From: Solanum dulcamara
Lineage: Eukaryota; Streptophyta; Magnoliopsida; Solanales; Solanaceae
Assembly: GCF_947179165.1 (NCBI RefSeq)
Contig: NC_077244.1
Coordinates: 15,014,949 to 15,078,948 of the forward strand
Length of the DNA: 64,000 nucleotides
Direction: 5' to 3'
Positions within the stretch are counted from its first letter, which is position 1; each line of letters begins with the position of its first letter. Shown one piece after another: positions 1 through 9,910 of the stretch. Made by a program: the position numbers and the translations under genes. Below the pieces are notes generated by a model. The model ran no database searches, was not told where the DNA came from, and was given only the letters and a program-made list of their open reading frames with translations.

Positions 1-974
1 CAGACCAATCTCAATCTATCAAATATATAATATTTATAAGTAAACTAATCCGTAAACACCAATATTATATATATGTTTAACCTAGCCCCAATAACTCACC
101 CAGTTCTATAAACACGTTCTTAATCTTGATGCCACTTAACATGTCAACTCCCATATTTTCTGAATTTCAACACTAGGGTTAAACCTCAATTAAATTAAAT
201 AATCACTTTAAAACTTGAGCCTTTCGTAACGCTTTCGAATGATCAAAATCTGTTCAAATACATAATCTTCATAAGAATACGAATCCAATGACACCCATAT
301 AGCTATATTTATTTTCGGATAAAAAATTGGGTCAAAAAGTTGTCCCCAGTCATTGAAGTCAAATTTGAAATTTTCTTTCCGATTATGTTCCCTCATGATA
401 AAATAAATTCACATGTCAAATTTCAACTAAAACGGATCGTTATTCGACCCCCAAATCAAGATTTTATGTGAAGAACCCTAGGGTCATATTTCTTTATTTT
501 AGCATTATTTCTCCACCAATATACCCTAAAAATATGTTCATAATCACATAAAAATTTAATGGAAAGGATGAGAATAATTACCTTGACGCTTTGCAATGAA
601 AATCCCTATTTTTCTCTTCTCCTTTATTTTTCTTTTCCCCTTTCTTTTCTTTCCTCCTCCGTATTTTTTTTTCTAATTTCTGTTTCTCGTATGCTTTCTC
701 GTTGTTCTCGCCTGTTAGGGTTTGGATCCTTTTTCTTTTCTTAATTAATTGTGTATCAAAATTAATAAACCCTATCCTTTTTCTTTAATAATTGGTATAG
801 AGTATTAATTAAATTAACACTTTAACCCACTAATTAAAGAAGTTATCTAAGTTTTCCCTCAACTAAATTACCGTAATTATCGAAAAGTCCAAAATAACCA
901 ATTAAAATTTATGGGATGAGTCTTTTATGAACTAAAAATTCCTAATATTCAAAACAACCTAATGGGTCGTTACA
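1..974 (-). mobile_element. LTR fragment, gypsy family C (window edge)
   Basis: This stretch matches the LTR at 22689-24717 in the same (minus) orientation. Shared blocks include the first 110 bases and the last 200 bases, ending in a GTTACA terminus (the reverse complement of the TGTAAC start of the LTR). The central part is more divergent between the two copies. Its right end at 974 cuts directly into viral coat-protein sequence, so the LTR inserted into the pararetrovirus locus. The other LTR end lies outside the window. Short ORFs inside (for example 559-744) are low-complexity pyrimidine-rich sequence, not genes. Confidence 0.75.
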
Positions 975-1654
975 GAAATGATATTTTTGGTGCCGATGAT
1001 AATATTGCTAATTTAATTACAAGAGCTACTGAAGCTATAAGATTAGAATTTATCAGAGAAGGTAATATTTTAAAAGACCCTGCAATGATTAAAATATACG
1101 AAATTGCTTTATTACAATTACAATTATGTGATATGTGTGAAATAAATAAATATATTTGTGTCTTTCAAAATTATTATTACTATGTTTATAATAGAGTTAA
1201 AAATACAGAAATGTATTTACCGATGTTTTTTACTAAGATACCAGACCTTTGGGGTAAAAAGTTAATAGATACTTATAATCCCAAAACAGCCGATACTTTA
1301 GGAAAAAGAATGACTCATTTAAAAGATAAGCTTAGTACATGGTGTGCAGATGTCATATATATTAGCTCAAACAACAAAAAAATTAAGAAAGAAAGTAACT
1401 TTATGTTGTGATAATCCTAAAATGCCTATAATGATTGGATGTGAAAGTCTCTATTATTACAAAATGATTAAAAGAAAATATAAGAAAAAGAAATTCTTTA
1501 AGAAAAAATATTTTAAAAAGAGAAAGGCTAGATACTACAAAAAGAAAGGATATACACGATATCAAAAACCTTTTTACAAGAGGAATAATAAAAGAAAAAA
1601 TCCAAAAGAATGCAGATGTTACTACTGTAAAGAGATAGGATAATGTGCCAATAG
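975..1654 (+). pseudogene. Endogenous pararetrovirus coat protein, 5' part (interrupted)
   Basis: Degraded capsid-protein gene of a Caulimoviridae-type endogenous pararetrovirus. The first ~140 codons include the conserved capsid core (an IPDLWGKK-like segment, then DTLGKR and a WC pair). A long Lys/Arg-rich stretch follows (about 1470-1605) and then the start of a CCHC zinc knuckle (CRCYYC at 1612-1629). These are hallmarks of caulimovirid coat proteins. Breaks: the 5' end is cut by an LTR at 974, so the ATG at 962 lies in the LTR and is not the viral start; there is a frameshift near 1380-1400; a TAA at 1641-1643 falls where the knuckle His is expected; and a solo LTR has inserted inside the knuckle at 1655. 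The gene resumes at 3443. The family call is firm; the genus is not determined. Confidence 0.8.
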
Positions 1655-3442
1655 TGTCACGACCCAAGCCTAGGGCCTAGACGTGACATGGCGAATGAGG
1701 AACCCGAAAGTACCTCAATCAAGCCTCTTAGCATTCTTTTATCCTTTCATAAGTAATGATGATAAATAAATAAGCGGAAATCATAATAATAAATCTTCAA
1801 CTTACATATGTCCAACAATACCTCTAACTATTAGATTTAATGGGGCTAAGACATTTCCCTAGCTCACCTTCAATTATAATAGAAGAAATGCCATAGTAAA
1901 ATATTGTAACATCTCCTAAAAACGTTGTATACGATGCTTCAATTTTCGCCTAAACATGATACAACCTCTGTATTTTGGGCATAACTTTTCATAGGAATAT
2001 CCAAATTGAGTGATTCAAATTTCTGAGTAACCAAATGATCATTATCTACAACTTTTATGAAGACCATATTTTAAGATTCATATTATTTCATCATTTTTTC
2101 ATTTTATAAGACTCTCTTTTTATCATAAATATTGCTTTCATAAACATTTATTTGGAGTCAGCTTTCAAGTCAAACTTTATTAAAAACATAGTAAAACTAG
2201 GTGGGTTCAAATCACTTCAACTTGCAAATATGTATGTAAATAAATATTCATAAAAACTTTGAAATTCATTAATTAAAAATCATTCTTTAAACAACCCACC
2301 ATGAATTTCAAGAGCCTTTAAATAGATAAATAGAGGAATTACTTGTAAACCATGAATTCATACATATGAAATTATGTTGCATCAAAATAGAGCAATAATT
2401 ATTAGTTTAACCATGATTCATACTATTAAGTAAAAATGAAAATTACCATAAAAAAAATATTACTTGAAATTAAGAGACTTAATTGAAAGAGTTTTTGGAC
2501 TACATGGGTGGAAGAACCCATGGATAAACATCCACATAACTTAGAGTAGAGCTTAAAGAAAATAAATATAATTTATCATATAATCAAAATAATTTAGACA
2601 TGAGAGTGGAAGGAATACTCTCATTGAAGCCTTACATACCTGGAGACTGAAGCTTTAGTTGGTACCGAAAGACATAATGAACACTCTTGAGTCCTAGCTT
2701 CTCTCCTCGCCGGAACGTTTTGTGTACTACCCGGAGTATATGAATCACCGGAATAGTATTTCTTCACTACTAAGAACTAAAACTATATTTGAGAATGTGT
2801 AAAGAAGTGTTAGAGAGAAGATTTGCTTGAGAAAGTTTGATGAATAAAATGAGGAAATAAGGTGGGTATTTATAGGTGGGAAAGAGGGACCTAACAATAA
2901 ATAAAAATAATTATAAAAAAAATCTAAAAATTTAGTGGAATATATTGATGTCATGGATGATGTTAAATGGAGGACAATTTATGTCATGAGTGATGTCAAA
3001 TGTATCTAGATCTTTCTATGGTAGGTGAAATGAGTTATCTTTGACAAAATACTCCTTTTCGGACCTGCGTTTGAATAGGATAAATTACTTATTAGGATTT
3101 GGTGTATTCATTAGAATTGTAGATATAGAAGTCTAGGTTTATGTCGTTCAAGAATCAATAAATTTGGATAATCCTACAGTAAGATATGATTTTCCTTCTA
3201 TAAACACTCCTTTCCATCACAACATTCTGTCTTACAACAATTAATTTATTTAACCTACTTAACCTCCGAAACTTAAAATATGGTCTTCACAAGAGTTGTA
3301 GGTAAAGATCTTGTTGTTACTCAAAAATTTGAATCACCAAATTTGGATTTTCCTATGAAAAGTTATGACCAAAATACAGAAGCTGTATCATATTTAGGCG
3401 AGAATTGAAACATCGTATACAACGTTTTTAGGGGATGTTACA
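1655..3442 (-). mobile_element. Solo LTR, gypsy family K, with 5-bp target duplication
   Basis: In minus orientation this runs from TGTTACA (3436-3442, complement of the TGTAACA start) to TGTCACGACCC (1655-1665, complement of the GGGTCGTGACA end). It is flanked by the direct repeat AATAG at 1650-1654 and 3443-3447, so it is a genuine insertion that later lost its interior by LTR-LTR recombination. It matches the element K LTR (57342-59669) closely at both ends but is about 540 bp shorter. A central block is replaced by an inverted copy of the LTR's own start (1905-2080). The TATA and downstream donor-like AGGTATGTAAG (complement near 2639) are retained. Confidence 0.88.
1905..2080 (+). repeat. 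Inverted copy of the LTR 5' end inside the solo LTR
   Basis: Starting TGTAACATCTCC, these ~175 bases read as the beginning of a family K LTR on the plus strand, while the surrounding LTR is on the minus strand. The partner is 3271-3442. The two arms are about 1.2 kb apart and could pair in RNA. The flanking LTR resumes at about 2081 in the expected minus orientation, with the block corresponding roughly to 58730-59410 of element K missing. Confidence 0.8.
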
Positions 3443-3634
3443 AATAGATGCCCAAAGAAATTTTCTAATAATAACAACAAAATAGAAATCGATGAAGATA
3501 TCGAAGAAATGATAAATTTAGAAGAATTTATACAACTGAATAATTTTAAAAAAGTTGAATCAGACGATACAATATTTATATTAACTGATACGAATTATTA
3601 TTCTTCGTCAGAAGAAGACAGTCAAAATGAATAA
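3443..3634 (+). pseudogene. Endogenous pararetrovirus coat protein, 3' acidic tail
   Basis: Continuation of the coat-protein gene after the solo LTR. The target duplication AATAG starts it, then the frame at 3446 supplies the last zinc-knuckle Cys (TGC, 3449-3451). An open tail of about 60 codons follows, rich in Asp, Glu and Ser (for example SSEEDSQNE), ending at TAA 3632-3634. Acidic C-terminal tails after the basic zinc-knuckle region are known in caulimovirid coat proteins. The stop overlaps the presumed movement-protein start (ATGAATAA, 3627-3634). This segment is intact by itself but is severed from the rest of its gene. Confidence 0.75.
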
Positions 3635-4346
3635 TGAAATAGAAATTGATATAATCGAAGAAACGATAGAATAAGTTGGAGAATATTAATAAAATATTTT
3701 TATTGATAAAAGAAAATTAAAATAAATACAAAAAGAAAAGTTTTCTTTAACTAACTACTCAGGATTTGACGTAAATATACTTGATAGATTTGGATTTAGA
3801 AAAAGACAACATCATTTATTTTATAGATTAAATATCCAAGAAAGAGCGTTAGAAGTTTCTGTTACTTCTAATAAAATAATGATTCCTTTATTATCGAAAA
3901 AAGATATTCAAGATAAATTATGAAAAATAAAAACAGAAGTTCGAAATACTCTAGGATGGATAGATATAGGAGCAATTCAGATAATAATAAAATCCACATT
4001 TAGAGAAGGATTAGATACCCCAATAGACTTAGCTATTATAGATAATAGGATAATAAACAGGAAAAAAGCTTGCTTAGGAATACTACGAGGAAATTTACAA
4101 TACGTAAAGATTAAATTTAATGTTTATCCTAAAATTTCATACCATCTTCTAGATAAAGACTTTGATAAAACTTTAAGCTTAATACAAGATTTTAAAAGAA
4201 AAAATTTCTTTCATAAATACAATAGACGCTATTCGATAACATATGTAATCTCATATGCTATTTCTAATACACATCATTCTGATTGCTTTTTCATAAAAGA
4301 GATAATAGATTATCCCCATCTATTTGAGAAAGTTAGTCAAATATAA
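3627..4346 (+). pseudogene. Endogenous pararetrovirus movement protein (30K type)
   Basis: One reading frame of 239 codons resembles the cell-to-cell movement protein of Caulimoviridae (30K superfamily). Visible features are SGFDVNILDRFGF, then VSVTSNKIMIPLLSK, the central IDIGAIQIIIKSTFREG with the Asp-bearing PIDLAIIDNRI, and LGILRGNLQYVKIKFNVYP. The start ATG at 3627 overlaps the coat-protein stop. There is no frameshift, but there are five internal stops: four TAA in the poorly conserved N-terminal 35 codons and a TGA at 3921-3923. The final TAA (4344-4346) abuts the next ATG. Order coat protein before movement protein is unlike the MP-CP order of badnaviruses and recalls cavemovirus/solendovirus-type genomes; that placement is inference. 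Confidence 0.75.
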
Positions 4347-4928
4347 ATGCCTAGTATAATACAGATACAAGAAATAGAGGATATACCATTAGATTTAGAT
4401 TTACAATCTAAACCTTTGTACAACCAACAAGATTCCACTTCTCGATTATCCTTTGAGGAAACTCGAGTCATAAACCCTGCAATGATGATAAGAAGAACAC
4501 AATCAGAAAGAGTTAGACAACCTATCTTAGAAGCAAAAAATGATGAAATAAAAAATTATAAGATAAAAGGAGAATATTTTAATGTAATACAATTTATTCC
4601 CATCAACATCCTATTAGATACAGGAGCTAGTGGAAATTACATTAGCCTTAGGCTATGTAACCATCTCCAACAATATAAACTAAAAGATAATCATCTTTAT
4701 ACTGATTTTAATGGAAAAAGAAATGAAATAACAAACATGATAGAAACCATTTTAAAATTTAAAGATAATACTATACCTATAAGACTATTGGTTCAACCAA
4801 AAGGAAATAATGATATGTTAGAAATACTGCTAGAAACCACTTTTCTAGATAGTGTAAAACCATATGATATACTTGATCATGGTATCAAGATTACTTACGA
4901 CGATAAGATAATTTTCATATCAAAATGA
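4347..4928 (+). CDS. Endogenous pararetrovirus ORF with first aspartic-protease domain
   Basis: Intact 193-codon ORF, the best-preserved gene of the plus-strand viral copy. Residues ~1-75 are low-similarity linker. An aspartic-protease fold then starts, with ILLDTGASGNYIS (catalytic D-T-G, about residues 90-100) and ending in the flap/second-hydrophobic region with EILLETTFL and KIIFISK. The stop TGA overlaps the next ATG (AAATGA at 4924-4928). A second protease-like domain follows immediately in the next ORF, so this would be the first of two. In known caulimovirids the protease is fused to reverse transcriptase; here stop/start overlaps separate the parts. The role is presumed polyprotein cleavage. 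Whether it is expressed is unknown. Confidence 0.65.
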   Translation: MPSIIQIQEIEDIPLDLDLQSKPLYNQQDSTSRLSFEETRVINPAMMIRRTQSERVRQPILEAKNDEIKNYKIKGEYFNVIQFIPINILLDTGASGNYISLRLCNHLQQYKLKDNHLYTDFNGKRNEITNMIETILKFKDNTIPIRLLVQPKGNNDMLEILLETTFLDSVKPYDILDHGIKITYDDKIIFISK

Positions 4929-5472
4929 CAAGTCCATATAGTATCTATATACCAATAGGAATAACCTATAAAGATTACAAAGCAGAATATTTTGCTGCCT
5001 ATGTAGATAACGGATCAGAAATATGCTGTTGTAGACCAGAAGTAATCCCAAAGAATACCATCAAAAATTACCCATTACTAAGGAAAAAGATATATCTAAT
5101 AATATCGTAATAATGTCTAAAGGCATTGTTCAACCGATCATACTACTAGAATATTTTCTAATAAAATGTCCTCCATTTTATTTCCATAATACCGGACAAA
5201 ATATTTTATTAGGAAACAACTTTTTAGAAATGTTTCATACTGTTCTATATGATAGAGTTTTATTTCAAATAAAATTCAAAACTCCTTGCCAACATATTAT
5301 TGTGGTAAAACGATTTAAAACTGCTTACTCCAAAAGATTATCTATTTACTTTAAACCCCGCACAGCCCAGCGTGGTGATATAGGATATCAAAATAAACCA
5401 ATTTTTCCAAAAAGTACTCCATTACTTCAATACGATACGGATTGGGACAACCCTCAAACAATAAATAAATAA
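4925..5472 (+). pseudogene. Endogenous pararetrovirus second aspartic-protease domain (frameshifted)
   Basis: A second protease-like domain, closer to the standard caulimovirid one. YVDNGSEICCCRPEVIPK (D-N-G in place of D-T/S-G) is followed about 60 residues later by ILLGNNFLEMF and a DRVLFQIK strand, the order seen in caulimovirus proteases. The opening frame (4925-5110) stops at 5110 after a frameshift near 5085-5105; the rest continues from about 5111 in another frame to TAA at 5470-5472. A minus-strand copy of the same domain lies at 5700-5933 plus 15238-15303 and also carries D-N-G, so that change predates the copies' separation or is ancestral. Confidence 0.65.
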
Positions 5473-5699
5473 TCTAACAACTTGTTAGAATATCAAATAA
5501 CATTTTATAAATTAGAAGAAAGTTTAGACATGATTAAACAAAAGCTAGAACAATGCTTTTTTGAAAATCCCTTAGAATTTTGGGATAAAAATAAGATAGA
5601 AGCCCAGGCTAGAAATGAAGGATAAAGATAAAGTTATTAAAGTAAAACCAATGAGATACAACCCTAATGACCAAGAAGAATTCCAAAGATAGATTAAGT
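5473..5699 (+). pseudogene. Endogenous pararetrovirus reverse transcriptase, N-terminal fragment
   Basis: Past the TAA at 5470-5472 the same frame stays open for about 50 codons (a helical, Glu/Lys-rich linker with FENPLEFWDKNKIEAQ). It then shifts frame to VIKVKPMRYNPNDQEEFQ, which is the conserved entry to caulimovirid reverse transcriptase. An in-frame TAG follows at 5690-5692. The homology stops at about 5696-5699, where sequence switches to the other strand of the protease region. Fingers, palm and RNase H are absent from the window. Confidence 0.65.
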
Positions 5700-5933
5700 T
5701 ATTTCCTAATAGAATATCTTGTTCGGTATTATGGAAATAAAATGGAGGATATTTTATTAGAAAATATCCTAGTAGTATGATCGGTTGAGCAATGCCTTTA
5801 GACATTGTTATGATATTATTAGATATATCTTTTTCCTTAGTAATGAGTAATTCTTGATGGTATTTTTTAGGAAATACTTCTGGTCTACAACAGCATATTC
5901 CTGATCCGTTATCTATATAGGAAGCAAAATATT
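5700..5933 (-). pseudogene. Endogenous pararetrovirus second protease domain, minus-strand copy (3' part)
   Basis: Reads on the minus strand as the same domain as 4985-5222 plus, with small differences: the D-N-G motif region (5880-5930), MSKGIAQPIILLGYF and QDILLGNN, ending at the inverted junction near 5697. Its 5' part continues at 15238-15303; element A inserted between them, leaving ATATT on both sides (5929-5933 and 15238-15242). Beyond the junction the frame runs into meaningless antisense of the plus copy. It is a fragment, with no coding capacity of its own. Confidence 0.75.
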
Positions 5934-8050
5934 TGTAACACCCCTTAAAACGTTGTATGTCGGTATTTCAAATCTCGAGGAAAATGATAATGTCTCTGTA
6001 TTTTGGGCATAAATTTTTATAAATTAGTCCAAATTTGGTGATTCAAATTTCTGAATAACCACAACATAATTACCTACAACTTTCATTCGAACATATCTTA
6101 AGATTCAGAGTTTAACTAGATTAAATAAATTAATCTTTGCAAGACATAGTGCTGTGATGGAATGGAGTATTTATAGAATAAAATTCATATCTCGATGTAT
6201 CATGCTCCAAATTGGATGATTCTTAAACTAACTGAAACTATACTTCTATATGTACAATTCTTATGAAGATACAAAATCCTAATAAGGAATTTATCTTGTT
6301 CAAACGCAGCTTCGAAAACGGATATTCCGTTAAAAGAGATCTCATCTCACCTACCATAGAAAGATCTAGAACCATTTGACATCATCCATGACATCAAAAT
6401 CCTCCATTGAATTTTCAAGATCATCCTTTGTAATTAATTTTATTTATTGTTAAGTCCCTCCTCCACACCTATAAATACCTACCTTATTTCCTCATTTTAT
6501 TCATCAAGCTTTCTTAAGCAACTCTTCTCTTTATATACTTCTTTACTCATTCTCAAATATAGTTTTAGTTTTAGTATTATAAAAATACTACTCCGGTGAT
6601 TCTTATACTCCGGATAGTACACAAAACGCTCCGGCGAGAATAAAAGGCTTGGGATCCAAGAGTGTTCCAATTCGGAGTAAAGCTTCGGATTTAAGGTATG
6701 TAAGGCTTTTATATCATTTGATTGAGTTCGTCCATGCGCACAATATTTAAATTTATTATAATTGAGTTATAGTTGAGTTTTATCCAAATCTTGAATTTTA
6801 AATAAATTAATTTTTCTTCTATTGAGTTAGATATATTTATGCATTAATCTTATTATTATTGTTATCTCTCATATTATTGGAATTATTGTTCATGGCTACT
6901 TTCTCATGAATCCTTATTGATTTGATGTTCATGAATATTTTTACACATGTTTTGAGTAAAGATGTTGGCTTTTTAGTATTTTCATTGATAAAAAGAGCTA
7001 TATGATTAATACTATATATGTATTTTATTGAGTTTTGAAAGAGCAAAATAGTTGAGTTTAAATAAATTTGAGTAAATGATGTTTTGAGCAAGATGTTTTG
7101 ATGAGATGTAAATGATGTTTTTGAAGTATAATGATTGATGAAGAGGTAATGAGATAAGTTTGATGATTTAAATTAAAGTCCAATGAGACTAGATGATGAG
7201 ATTAATATGAGTACATATTTTGGGAGTAGTATTGAGCACTGAGTTGGGTAAGAGTTTAATTGACTCAAACTCCAAAACTACGTAGCCAGCGTAGGATGGA
7301 GGCTATGCCTCTTAAGTCCCAAAAAGAGGACTTTGATGAGTGGATCCAAGATAGTGATGTCCTTTACCTTGGCAAGGTATTTAATGGATGTGGCAACAAC
7401 ATCGCTTTATTGTATCATCGCTAGCTCATAAGTGATGGTTGTTGGTTAAAGAAACTCCCAACTGAGTAAGCATTTCTTATTATTATTTTAAATTTGCATT
7501 ACATATTAATGTTGAGATGATGTTGAGTTCTGAGCTGAGTTTTCCAGAGAGGAATTTCTTGATATATGTCCTTACCTTCCTGCCATTTTACATACTCATA
7601 CATTCCACGTACTGATATCATTCGACCTGCATCGTTTTATGATGCAGATATAGGTGTTAGAGATCCTTAATAGGCGCATCATTGAAGATCATTATTTTTC
7701 AGCTATTTGGTGAATCCTTCTTGTATTCGGAGGAACTCTCTATCCTTTTATTATTTTTGAGTATTATGTTTCATTTAAGGTAGCCATGGACATGTCATTG
7801 TCACCATCTAAGAGTATTAGAGGCTTCATGGATAGAGTTTGATGATGTAATCGGAGTAGTTCTCCTTAGAAACTACTTCTTCTAAGAATTATCTATTTTT
7901 CCTTTGATGTTGATGATGACAAGACCACATTAGTATTCTTAAGTCTTCCGCTGATGAACAAATGAGTAATTAGACCAAGTGGTTCTCTTGGAAGTCAGAG
8001 ATGATTTCTGAGTGCCGGCCACGTCTAGGGTACTCTCTTGGGGAGTGACA
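5934..8050 (+). mobile_element. 5' LTR of full-length chromovirus A
   Basis: Begins TGTAACACCCC and ends GGGAGTGACA. It is 2117 bp, matched along its whole length by the 3' LTR at 13127-15237. The target duplication ATATT (5929-5933) recurs at 15238-15242. It contains a TATA box (6470-6477), a donor-like AAG|GTATGT (6693-6701) and, near the 3' side, an AGGTGTTAGAGATCC block shared with other LTR families here. The two LTRs differ visibly at many sites (for example the TGACGTCA at 14800-14807 is TGATATCA in this copy), so the insertion is not recent. Confidence 0.95.
6470..6477 (+). promoter_or_regulatory. TATA box of LTR A
   Basis: TATAAATA in a CCACACCTATAAATACC context, 536 bp into the LTR. 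The same box is at matching positions in the 3' LTR (about 13664-13671) and in element K (57908-57915). Transcription would start about 30 bp downstream, near 6500-6505. Position and sequence are as expected for a plant RNA polymerase II LTR promoter; activity is not shown. Confidence 0.7.
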
Positions 8051-8265
8051 AACTTGGTATCAGAGCACAGAGTTCAAGAGTCCTAGGGTGTCTATGAAGC
8101 CGTGTCTAGTAGAGTCTTGCTTATGGGTGTGTCGTGCACCACACTTATAATCAGAAAGCTATAGGACATTAGGAATTGTTTCACTTCTTTCATAATCTGA
8201 GTTCGTGCAATAGAGTTTAACTCTATAACAACTTCTTTTCTAATTCGTGCATTTACACATTTCAG
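6696..8265 (+). other. Putative LTR-borne 5' leader intron, element A
   Basis: The donor AAG|GTATGT at 6696, about 190 bp after the predicted transcription start, pairs with the acceptor ATTTACACATTTCAG (AG 8264-8265) two bases before the gag ATG at 8268. Removal would delete 1570 bp including the rest of the LTR, the primer site and many upstream ATGs, leaving a short leader joined to gag. The equivalent arrangement is present in elements B and K. This is inferred from sequence alone. Confidence 0.45.
8055..8066 (+). other. Primer binding site, element A (initiator tRNA-Met)
   Basis: TGGTATCAGAGC lies four bases after the LTR end. It is complementary to the 3' end of plant initiator methionine tRNA, the usual primer of Ty3/gypsy minus-strand synthesis. 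Confidence 0.92.
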
Positions 8266-8267
8266 AC

Positions 8268-9910
8268 ATGCCTCCTAAATGTTCAGCTAGTCAGAGGAAC
8301 GCTGCTAGCACTGAGGTTCCTCAGTCAGTGATGCCTTCACGGAGAACTAGGGGCCGACCTGCAAAGTCTATTGAGGTACCCTAAATACCTACTATTCGAA
8401 CCACCCCTACTTCAGAGGAAGATTTTCGAGGAGCGATTGCTATGCTCATCTAGTTGGTGGCTGCTCGAAATAGTATCCAGAGTTTACCAACTCCTAGCTC
8501 TAGTTATCAAGAGCCGTCTACTACCACGAGGATTAGAGATTTTCTAAGAATGAATCCACTGGTCTTCATGGGTTCTAAGGTTGATGAAGACCCCCAAAAT
8601 TTCATTGATGAGATGTGGAAGATACTAAAAACGATGCATGCTACAGAGATCGAAGGGGTTGAGTTGGTGTCTTATCAGCTCAAGGATGTGGCAAATGTCT
8701 GGTATAACTAGTAGGAAGAAAGTAGAGGTGAGGATGCGGAGCCTGCTCTTTGGGATGGTTTGAAAGAGCATTCCTTGATATCTTCTTTCCCCAAGAGCTA
8801 CGTGAAGCAAAAATTGAGGAGTTTGTGAACCTCAAGCAGGAGAGTATGACTGTGAAAGAATATAGTTTGAAGTTTATTCAGTTGTCCAATTATGCCCCAG
8901 AAATGATTCCTCATATGAGGTCTAAGATGAGAAAGTTTGTCTCTAGCCTAGGCAAATATGTAAAGAAAGAATGTAAGGCAATGCTAATGATTTCTGACAT
9001 GAATTTTTCTAGATTGATGGTGTATGCTCCGCAGGTTGAGGATGACAAGAAAAAGGACCGAGAGGAACACCTAAGCAAGAAGGCTAAATCTGCTGGGCAT
9101 GAGAACGAGCAGAAGCAAGGAAAGGGCAACAAGTCCTTCTTTCAGAAGAGGTCTTCTAATTATATACCTTCCTCAACAAATGCTTTTACACCTAATACCA
9201 GGTATGATCAGAGGTCACTGAGTCACCAAAACTTCCAAGCTCAGGGTTCTCAGTCCCAATTAAGTATGGCTCAAGGTTCTAGAGGGAAACCACCATATGC
9301 TAGATGTGGGAGGCTCTATTTGGGAGAGTGTCATATGGGCACCAATGCTTGCTACGGATGTGGAAAGATAGGTCACTTCCAGAATGAGTGTCCTTCAAAG
9401 AGACAGGGAGATGGAAGTAGTAGAGCTCAGTTTTTTTCTGCAGCTCCACAGAATAGAGGTAATCATAGAGGTGCAGCTTCAAGTGCAGGAGGGGGAACCA
9501 ACCATCTGTATGCTATGGGTAGTCGCCAAGACCAAGAGAATGCACCCGATGTTGTTACTGGTATGCTTCGAGTCCTTTCTTTTGATGTGTATGCATTACT
9601 TGATTCGGGTGCTACGTTATCTTTTGTGACTCCTTACTTGGCTAGTAAATTTGAGATCCTTCCTGAGTGTCTTCTTGAGCCTTTCAGCGTGTCTACTCCT
9701 GTTGGTAAGTCTATCTTAGATGAGAGGGTCTATAGAAATTGTATTGTGTTAATCTATCACAAGGATACCATGGTTGAATTAGTTGAGCTGGACATGGTAG
9801 ATTTTGATGTGATTCTTGGCATGGACTGGCTTTATGCTTGTTATGCTTTAGTTGATTATAGGACCCGAATTTTCAAGTTTCAATTTCCAAATGAGCCTAT
9901 CTTAGAGTAG
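8268..9910 (+). pseudogene. gag: Element A gag and protease (broken)
   Basis: Gag starts at ATG 8268 (MPPKCSASQ). The retrotransposon gag domain includes RIRDFLRMNPLVFMGSK and, after a break, FFPQELREAKIEEF. A zinc knuckle CYGCGKIGHFQNEC (from 9350) precedes an aspartic protease with the catalytic LLDSGATLSFV (D-S-G, 9602-9610) and [11 protein letters not shown]. In-frame stops are TAA near 8379, TAG near 8451, TAG-TAG at 8709-8714 and TAG at 9908-9910; a single frameshift lies between 8711 and 8750. Comparison with element K, which has Gln and Trp codons at matching places, suggests the stops arose by CAG/CAA-to-TAG/TAA and TGG-to-TAG changes. Gag would have formed the virus-like particle and the protease would have matured the polyprotein. 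Confidence 0.9.

Noticed and set aside
559..744. Hydrophobic Leu/Phe/Ser-rich 61-codon frame resembling a membrane peptide
   Set aside because: Pyrimidine-rich LTR leader; Phe/Ser/Leu follow from the TTC/TCT composition.
962..974. ATG at 962 as the coat-protein start
   Set aside because: The first codons lie inside the LTR C terminus (CGTTACA); the true viral start is missing.
6837..7091. An 84-codon antisense frame also open at 14030-14284 and, on plus, near 26700-26948
   Set aside because: All three are the same part of LTR A read antisense. They are open because the LTR copies share descent and are AT-rich. No domain, and the frame crosses no conserved-codon pattern that I can see.
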